From assembly GCA_043756275.1 (NCBI GenBank), contig JAYURJ010000176.1, forward strand, positions 1 to 10,443: 10,443 nt of DNA, read 5' to 3'. Origin of the DNA: UKL13-2 sp043756275. GTDB taxonomy: Bacteria > Pseudomonadota > Gammaproteobacteria > Burkholderiales > Usitatibacteraceae. Positions within the stretch are counted from its first letter, which is position 1; every line of letters begins with the position of its first letter. The position numbers and the translations under genes were made by a program. Below are positions 6,850 through 10,443 of this stretch, piece after piece. A model generated the notes under the pieces. That model was given only the letters and a program-made list of their open reading frames with translations, searched no databases and had not been told where the DNA came from.

Positions 6850-6866
6850 TTGGCACGTCGATTGCT
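6850..6866 (+). promoter_or_regulatory. Sigma-54 (RpoN) -24/-12 promoter
   Basis: TTGGCACGTCGATTGCT matches the consensus YTGGCACG-N4-TTGCW at every fixed position. The invariant GG (6852-6853) and GC (6864-6865) are separated by exactly 10 bases. Transcription would start near 6877, giving a 33-base leader to the small ORF at 6910. Such promoters need a bacterial enhancer-binding activator; none is encoded in the window. Confidence 0.85.
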
Positions 6867-6909
6867 CATATGTACTCAGGCAAATGCCAAGCTACCACCC
6901 GGAGACAAC

Positions 6910-6999
6910 ATGAAAAACCAACTACCGCAACTGGACATGAATGATTTCACCGTTTTTTTCCTCGTATTTGGACTGGTGGCAGGCTTGGCAATTCGGTAA
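6910..6999 (+). CDS. 29-residue predicted single-helix membrane protein
   Basis: ATG to TAA, 29 codons, with GGAG 5 bases upstream. It is the first ORF after the sigma-54 promoter. The start M-K-N-Q-L-P-Q-L-D-M-N-D is polar, and residues 13-28 are an unbroken hydrophobic helix containing G21-L-V-A-G25, a G-x-x-x-G packing motif, with Arg29 at the end. This fits a one-span micropeptide with its N-terminus on either side of the membrane. It has no prepilin cleavage site and no signal-peptidase motif. I do not recognise the family. The prepilin gene follows after 85 bases in the same apparent transcript, which suggests a linked role, but this is inference. It could also be a leader peptide. Confidence 0.6.
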   Translation: MKNQLPQLDMNDFTVFFLVFGLVAGLAIR

Positions 7000-7084
7000 A
7001 CAGCAGGTAAAAATCAAGTCATTAATTCTGACATCGTCATCGCCGCAAATGCACTCTTAACCGTATCAAATATCGGAGCATTAA

Positions 7085-7777
7085 ATGAAAAATATTAAAA
7101 GCATGAAGGGCCAGCAATCAGGCTTTACCTTGGTCGAGATCGCCATCGTACTGGTGATTATCGGTCTGCTGCTCGGTGGCATTTTGAAAGGGCAGGAATT
7201 GATTAATAGCGCGAAGGTGAAGAACCTCGCCGCTGATTTTAAAAATGCGCCGTTGGCCATTTACGGTTATCAGGACAGATTCCGTGCGGTTCCGGGCGAT
7301 GATCTCCGTGCCGATAGTAATTTGCCAACCGGCGTCCCTGCAGATCAAGGTAATGGAAATGGCCGCATTGACGGCGAATGGAATTCGGAAGTTGCCACTG
7401 ACGAATCAGCAAAGTACTGGCGTGCGGTTCGTTTGGCCAACTTTGCTGCTGGACCGACAGATATGACTTTGCTCCCTGGTTACTACCCAACTAATGTTGA
7501 AGGTGGCCGCGTTGGTATTACCGGCGCAATTGTCACGCAAGTTCCGATTATCGGTATGACGGGAACATATGTGTTCTGTTCCAGCGGCATCCTCGGCAAA
7601 TTTGCACGCCAGCTTGATGCCACCATCGACGACAACAATACGACTACTGGATCGGTTCGTGTTCGTGCTCTGGTAACAGGTGGCACGGTTGCCGCGCCGG
7701 CAGCGGCCATTTCTTCCAACACGACAACAACGCCAGATTTCGACACCACCGGCTACACGGTCTGCATGACGTTCTAA
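7085..7777 (+). CDS. Type IV pilin-like prepilin (N-terminal cleavage/methylation protein)
   Basis: A 230-residue protein with a 13-residue positively charged leader ending Q-Q-S-G, then F14-T-L-V-E-I-A-I-V. This is the class III cleavage and methylation site for a PilD-type peptidase, with Glu at position 5 of the mature protein. The hydrophobic helix (14-34) runs into the conserved I-L-K-G-Q-E-L-I-N-S-A-K-V-K-N-L. The globular domain has a D-Q-G-N-G-N-G-R-I-D-G stretch (87-97) that resembles a calcium-binding loop. Two cysteines, Cys165 and Cys227 near the C-terminus, could form the usual pilin disulfide loop. GGAG lies 6 bases before the ATG. It shares the sigma-54 promoter and terminator with the small ORF upstream. 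It may be a pilin, a minor pilin or a type II secretion pseudopilin; no assembly genes are nearby. Confidence 0.9.
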   Translation: MKNIKSMKGQQSGFTLVEIAIVLVIIGLLLGGILKGQELINSAKVKNLAADFKNAPLAIYGYQDRFRAVPGDDLRADSNLPTGVPADQGNGNGRIDGEWNSEVATDESAKYWRAVRLANFAAGPTDMTLLPGYYPTNVEGGRVGITGAIVTQVPIIGMTGTYVFCSSGILGKFARQLDATIDDNNTTTGSVRVRALVTGGTVAAPAAAISSNTTTTPDFDTTGYTVCMTF

Positions 7778-7798
7778 TCGTCGCAAAAGTTGTCATGC

Positions 7799-7824
7799 AA
7801 AAAGCCCGCTTCGGCGGGCTTTTT
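7799..7824 (+). terminator. Strong intrinsic terminator after the prepilin gene
   Basis: AAAAAGCCCGC-TTCG-GCGGGCTTTTT forms a 6-bp GC stem capped by a TTCG tetraloop. It is extended by five A:T pairs and ends in a T-run. It lies 21 bases after the prepilin stop. The A-run on the other side lets it also stop minus-strand transcripts arriving from the toxin locus. Confidence 0.93.
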
Positions 7825-7879
7825 ATTTGTACGTTTTACTCAAGCTGATAGACACCCGACGTGTGACGCGCAGCATGAC

Positions 7880-8305
7880 TCATGCTGATGAGAGTGGTGC
7901 CCAAGGATTGATGACTTCCACACCAGAGAATTCAAAATCCTTGACGTTACGACTGACGACACGCAATTCATGGTGCAGCGCGGTGGCAGCAAGCACGCTG
8001 TCAATGCTGGGAACAGGGCGGCCCGCATCCGCGAGCAATCTTCCCCAGCGATCAGCTACCTCCGGCCCAATAGGCAAGATACGAGGGCCGAACCAATTGC
8101 GCAGATCGTGCTCCAGCCAACACCGTAATTTTTCGCGCCGCGATGAGTCAGCGAGCCGTTCCACACCTTTGCGTATTTCACCGAGTGTCAACACGCTGAG
8201 GTAAAGCGCATCGTCGGGCGTTTGGCCAAACCAATTCAACACGTTTTTGTCTGGCTTGGTGCGCACTAATTCCGAAATAACATTCGTGTCGAGCAGCTAG
8301 CTCAC
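7880..8305 (-). pseudogene. vapC: VapC-type PIN-domain toxin with an amber codon at codon 3
   Basis: The frame encodes a PIN-domain RNase toxin. Reading from a GTG at 8305-8303, which overlaps the antitoxin TGA by the usual four bases, it gives M-S-stop-L-L-D-T-N-V-I-S-E-L. Homologues have Tyr before L-L-D-T-N, so a TAT or TAC codon has probably become TAG (8299-8297). Everything after it is intact: acidic residues in L-D-T-N, L-G-E-I-R-K-G-V-E, P-S-I-D-S-V-L-A-A-T-A and R-N-V-K-D-F, plus the closing V-I-N-P-W. The first conventional start after the stop is the GTG at 8266, which would drop the first catalytic Asp. Initiation at the CTG right after the amber (8296), or suppression, could still give a full PIN domain. 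I call it a probable pseudogene. Confidence 0.75.
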
Positions 8306-8577
8306 AGCGCAAATTTTCGCGTCGGCGACTGCCCCCGGACAGTCTTAACGCCAGCGCCTAACAGCGATGTGGCGCGCATAAATGCCAAAAACCCTGGCTT
8401 GGGTTGGATCAGACGCGAACACGTTTCAAGAGAAACGACCACGACGGCGGGCTCGCCACGCACAATGAGGTCTTGACGGCCTTCCTTCAGCGTGCGATTC
8501 ACCACCTTGCTACGACAAATGCGCAGAGCCGGCAAACCCTGCCGATAGTGTGGCAATGGTCGACGAATCACCCGCAA
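8302..8577 (-). CDS. Phd/YefM-type antitoxin, N-terminus probably degenerate
   Basis: Residues about 23-91 match Phd/YefM antitoxins paired with VapC: K-V-V-N-R-T-L-K-E-G-R-Q-D-L-I-V-R-G-E-P-A-V-V-V-V-S, then P-K-P-G-F-L-A-F-M and a basic tail. The first 22 residues from the TTG at 8577 (R-V-I-R-R-P-L-P-H-Y...) do not resemble the usual W-x-L-Q-x-A-K-x-x-F-S DNA-binding start, which should lie just before K-V-V. In a shifted frame, S-A-H-L-S appears at the right place and is then broken by TAG, suggesting a small indel near 8506-8512. No ATG or Shine-Dalgarno is seen. Either the antitoxin is broken at its N-terminus or it has a highly diverged start. Confidence 0.55.
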   Translation of the reverse strand: MRVIRRPLPHYRQGLPALRICRSKVVNRTLKEGRQDLIVRGEPAVVVVSLETCSRLIQPKPGFLAFMRATSLLGAGVKTVRGQSPTRKFAL

Positions 8578-8674
8578 TGGCAGGCTGAGTCCGTGAGTGG
8601 TGAGTTCGACGACAACGTCACATGGGTTCGCTAAACACCCTTTTTGCGCACATGGCCCAAGCGGGAAAATTTAT

Positions 8675-9532
8675 TTAGTTCGCCCGCTGCTCCAACACAA
8701 ATCCCGCCAGAGCATCCCGCCCCAGCACCTTCACCAGATACGGCATCACTTCCTGCAATGTTTTGTGCAGTGTCCACGGTGGGTTGAGGACGAAAAGTCC
8801 GCTACCGCGCATACCGAATCCATCCTCGGCAGGCGCGTTGACGGAGAGCGCAACGTGTAGCCAGCTCTTTGCGGGCAGGGATTTGAGCGTGGTTGGCAGA
8901 CGTTGACTATCCGCACGTGAGAGCTGCGGATACCAGAGCATGTAGGTGCCGGTGGCAAAACGGCTCAGCGCATCTTTTAGTGCGAGCACCACAGCGCTGT
9001 AGTCCCCTTTGTCTTCAAACGATGGATCGATCAGCGTCAAGCCACGGCGCGGCAGCGGCGGCAAAACGGCTTTGAGGCCGGCATAACCATCGGTTGGCGC
9101 AATGATGGTGCGGCGTTGGACAGCAGAACCCAGCGCGCGAAAATTATCCTGTAACAATGCGCTGTCGCTGCTGTGCAGCTCGAACAGGCGTAATCGGTCC
9201 GGCGGTCGCAATAGACGTTGCGCGAACCACGGTGAGCCGGGATACGCACGCAATTTGCCGTCAGGATTTAGTTCGCGCACGAGGTCGACGTATTCGGCCA
9301 ATGGTGCGGGCAAGTCTTTTCGGGCCCAGAGCCGACCGATGCCATCGACGTGCTCGGCAAGTTTTGTCGCATAGCCGATATCGAGTGCGTATAGCCCTGC
9401 ACCCGCGTGGGTGTCCACGTACCAAAACGGCGTTTCCTTTTGGCTGAAATGGCGAATCAGTTCAACCAGCAGAAAATGCTTTAGAACGTCGGCGTGGTTA
9501 CCGGCGTGGAAGGCGTGGCGATAGCTGAGCAT
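8675..9532 (-). CDS. rlmJ: 23S rRNA (adenine(2030)-N6)-methyltransferase RlmJ
   Basis: RlmJ uses S-adenosylmethionine to methylate A2030 of 23S rRNA. The 285-residue protein starts with the hallmark M-L-S-Y-R-H-A-F-H-A-G-N-H-A-D-V-L-K-H. It has Y-V-D-T-H-A-G-A-G-x-Y (38-48) for the cofactor, R-A-Y-P-G-S-P (95-101), the catalytic motif D169-P-S-F-E-D-K-x-D-Y, and T-G-T-Y-M-L-W-Y-P (194-202). The catalytic tetrad is DPSF rather than the DPPY of E. coli; DPS-type versions seem usual in related bacteria. The frame extends upstream to 9640, but the conserved N-terminus fixes the start at 9532. No strong Shine-Dalgarno is seen there. Confidence 0.93.
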   Translation of the reverse strand: MLSYRHAFHAGNHADVLKHFLLVELIRHFSQKETPFWYVDTHAGAGLYALDIGYATKLAEHVDGIGRLWARKDLPAPLAEYVDLVRELNPDGKLRAYPGSPWFAQRLLRPPDRLRLFELHSSDSALLQDNFRALGSAVQRRTIIAPTDGYAGLKAVLPPLPRRGLTLIDPSFEDKGDYSAVVLALKDALSRFATGTYMLWYPQLSRADSQRLPTTLKSLPAKSWLHVALSVNAPAEDGFGMRGSGLFVLNPPWTLHKTLQEVMPYLVKVLGRDALAGFVLEQRAN

Positions 9533-9646
9533 GGTTTCAGTTGTGAGTACTTTTGTCTTGGGCGTTGAGCGTATCAGGAGTTTCGGGTGGTTTAGAATCA
9601 GATGAACAGCAGTTACTGTCGCAGCACAGAAAATATTCAATTATTT

Positions 9647-9720
9647 ATTGAAACTCTAGCATCCGCGTGCCTTTCAGGCATAAATGCTCTGTAAATCCCC
9701 GCCAACGCTAGAGTTTCAAT
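9647..9720. repeat. 74-base element with perfect 14-base inverted ends
   Basis: ATTGAAACTCTAGC (9647-9660) is exactly complementary to 9707-9720. The 46-base interior holds a second small hairpin, TGCCT-TTC-AGGCA (9668-9680), and an overlapping GCAT/ATGC pair (9678-9687). No target-site duplication is obvious. It lies in the divergent gap between rlmJ and rpsP and encodes nothing. It could be a miniature mobile element or a structured control site. I see nothing assignable in the remaining gap bases 9533-9646 and 9721-9764. Confidence 0.65.
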
Positions 9721-9764
9721 TTCTGTTGATGATGCCATCCGTACAGCTTCAAAGCATGTTCGCC

Positions 9765-9794
9765 TTGCACCGTCAGTCGCTTTCCGCTTATAAT
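9765..9794 (+). promoter_or_regulatory. Sigma-70 promoter of the rpsP operon
   Basis: TTGCAC (9765-9770) and a perfect TATAAT (9789-9794) are separated by 18 bases. Transcription should start at about 9799-9801, giving a leader of about 118 bases before rpsP. Confidence 0.75.
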
Positions 9795-9799
9795 TCAAG

Positions 9800-9918
9800 G
9801 CTTTCCTGCTTATGCAGGGAATAGTTACCGGTTCTCAACCGGCCCGTTATCCGTTCTCAACGGATTGTTCAACCGGCTCAGGGTCAAACCCGGCTCATAG
9901 CCAAACAGGAGAGTCAAA
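9800..9918 (+). promoter_or_regulatory. Structured 5' leader of rpsP, candidate cis-regulatory RNA
   Basis: Four hairpins are visible. One lies at 9802-9821, with core CCTGC-TTAT-GCAGG. The second is CCGGTT-CTC-AACCGG (9828-9842). The third is ATCCGTT-CTC-AACGGAT (9849-9865), with the same CTC loop. The fourth is a compound stem at 9873-9893, with GGGT-CAA-ACCC inside. A third copy of AACCGG (9871-9876) could replace 9837-9842 as partner of CCGGTT. CTTTCCTG at the 5' end (9801-9808) can pair with CAGGAGAG (9906-9913), the Shine-Dalgarno region, over 8 bases with one G-U, in competition with the first hairpin. No T-run is seen, so any control would act on translation or RNA stability. Regulation, perhaps by S16 itself, is inference. 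Confidence 0.55.
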
Positions 9919-10179
9919 ATGGTAGTTATTCGCTTGTCGCGCGGTGGCGCGAAAAATCGCCCTTTCTACAATATTGTCGTTGCTGACTCACGCAATCCGC
10001 GTGATGGTCGCTTCGTCGAGCGAGTGGGTTTTTACAACCCGCTGGCCAAAGAAGGCGAAGAAGCCGTCCGTATCGCAATGGATCGCCTCACATATTGGCA
10101 GGGTAAAGGCGCGCAAGCCTCCGATACCGTGATGCGCTTGGTCCGTAAGCACGGCAAAAAAGTCGCTGCTACAGTTTAG
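9919..10179 (+). CDS. rpsP: 30S ribosomal protein S16
   Basis: An 86-residue S16, a primary-assembly protein of the 30S body. It opens with M-V-V-I-R-L-S-R-G-G-A-K-x-R-P-F-Y-x-I-V-V-A-D-S-R-x-x-R-D-G-R-F-(I/V)-E, the hallmark of the family, then G-F-Y-N-P-L-A (37-43). Length is normal. AGGAG (9907-9911) lies 7 bases before the ATG. It is the first gene of the usual rpsP-rimM-trmD-rplS operon, of which only rpsP and the start of rimM fall in the window. Confidence 0.97.
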   Translation: MVVIRLSRGGAKNRPFYNIVVADSRNPRDGRFVERVGFYNPLAKEGEEAVRIAMDRLTYWQGKGAQASDTVMRLVRKHGKKVAATV

Positions 10180-10184
10180 TTATA

Positions 10185-10200
10185 CGCGGCAATTGCCGCG
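10185..10200. repeat. Perfect 16-base palindrome between rpsP and rimM
   Basis: CGCGGCAATTGCCGCG can fold into a 6-bp stem with an AATT loop. It lies 5 bases after the rpsP stop and 31 bases before rimM, with no T-run. It could be an RNA processing or 3'-end stabilising hairpin that sets different output for S16 and RimM; this role is inferred. Confidence 0.6.
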
Positions 10201-10231
10201 AACTAGAGCTGGCTCAGGTTAAGTTAAGAAA

Positions 10232-10443
10232 ATGGAAGATGTCGTCGTCATGGCGCGAGTCGCCGGTGCGTTCGGCATCAAGGGCTGGCTCAAGCTGCAC
10301 ACCTTTACCCAGTCCCCCGATAGCCTCGATGCGTATGCGTCCTGGCTGTTGCGGGGCAGCAAGGGTTGGGAAGAGTTTGAGCTGGAGGATTTTGCCGTGA
10401 ATGTCAAAGGTGTCGTTGCCAAGCTTAAAGGCTGCGATGACCG
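10232..10443 (+). CDS. rimM: Ribosome maturation factor RimM (5' part, cut by window end)
   Basis: An open frame from ATG 10232 runs off the window after 70 full codons. It begins M-E-D-V-V-V-M-A-R-V-A-G-A-F-G-I-K-G-W-L-K-L-H, the V-x-G-A-x-G-(I/L)-x-G-W-x-(K/R) start of the RimM N-terminal beta-barrel domain. RimM binds S19 and helps 30S head maturation. It follows rpsP after 52 bases with the palindrome between, and has only a weak ribosome binding site (TTAAG). The rest, including the PRC-barrel domain, is outside the window. Confidence 0.93.
   Translation, partial: MEDVVVMARVAGAFGIKGWLKLHTFTQSPDSLDAYASWLLRGSKGWEEFELEDFAVNVKGVVAKLKGCDD

Noticed and set aside
8404..8634. Plus-strand frame opposite the antitoxin
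   Set aside because: It has no start signal and no family pattern; the opposite strand carries the Phd/YefM core joined to VapC.
8660..8688. AGCGGG/CCCGCT inverted pair around the rlmJ stop as a terminator
   Set aside because: It has a 6-bp stem with a 17-base loop and no T-run on the rlmJ strand, too weak to call.
9533..9640. Extended N-terminus of RlmJ from 9640
   Set aside because: The family begins at M-L-S-Y-R-H-A-F-H-A-G-N-H, which fixes the start at 9532; the upstream residues are not conserved-looking.
9800..9896. Intrinsic attenuator in the rpsP leader
   Set aside because: None of the hairpins is followed by a T-run.
9801..9900. Tandem hairpins before rpsP as a CRISPR array
   Set aside because: Repeats are only about 12 bases, unequal and self-complementary, with no spacers of constant length and no cas genes.

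Overview
The window looks like chromosomal DNA of a betaproteobacterium. The support is family-level resemblance (RlmJ with a DPS-F active-site motif, a PlsY gene divergent from FolB, rpsP followed by rimM), a textbook sigma-54 promoter, and short dispersed palindromic repeats common in environmental Proteobacteria. Genus cannot be told from the sequence alone.

Layout. Positions 131-1322 (minus strand) hold an exported peroxiredoxin-like thioredoxin-fold protein and a GNAT acetyltransferase. After a roughly 390-base gap comes a YdeI/OmdA-type protein (1714-2316, plus), then a second, RimJ/RimL-like GNAT and plsY (minus). plsY is divergent from folB across only 23 bases. folB is followed by a small DUF2905 membrane protein, which converges on ybaK, an aminoacyl-tRNA deacylase gene. 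Upstream of ybaK, on the same strand, is a 581-residue multi-spanning membrane histidine kinase with no response regulator in view.

The most interesting region is 6497-7824. A compound palindromic repeat is followed by a near-perfect -24/-12 sigma-54 promoter with a candidate IHF site and a possible activator half-site pair. It then holds an unlisted 29-codon ORF for a tiny one-helix membrane protein with a good ribosome binding site, a type IV prepilin-like gene, and a strong intrinsic terminator. Together these look like one self-contained sigma-54 transcription unit. The membrane histidine kinase on the other side of the repeat is a plausible but unproven upstream regulator.

Beyond the terminator lies a decayed VapBC-type toxin-antitoxin locus. 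The VapC frame, which would begin at a GTG overlapping the antitoxin stop, carries an amber codon at codon 3, where the family normally has Tyr. The antitoxin's N-terminal part does not look like its family. Next is rlmJ (23S rRNA m6A2030 methyltransferase). The window ends with the rpsP-rimM ribosomal operon. Its roughly 118-base leader has tandem hairpins, and its first 8 transcribed bases are complementary to the rpsP Shine-Dalgarno region. A 74-base element with perfect 14-base inverted ends lies between rlmJ and this promoter.

Most genes are housekeeping or accessory singletons. The best candidates for undescribed biology are the sigma-54 micropeptide-prepilin unit and the rpsP leader.
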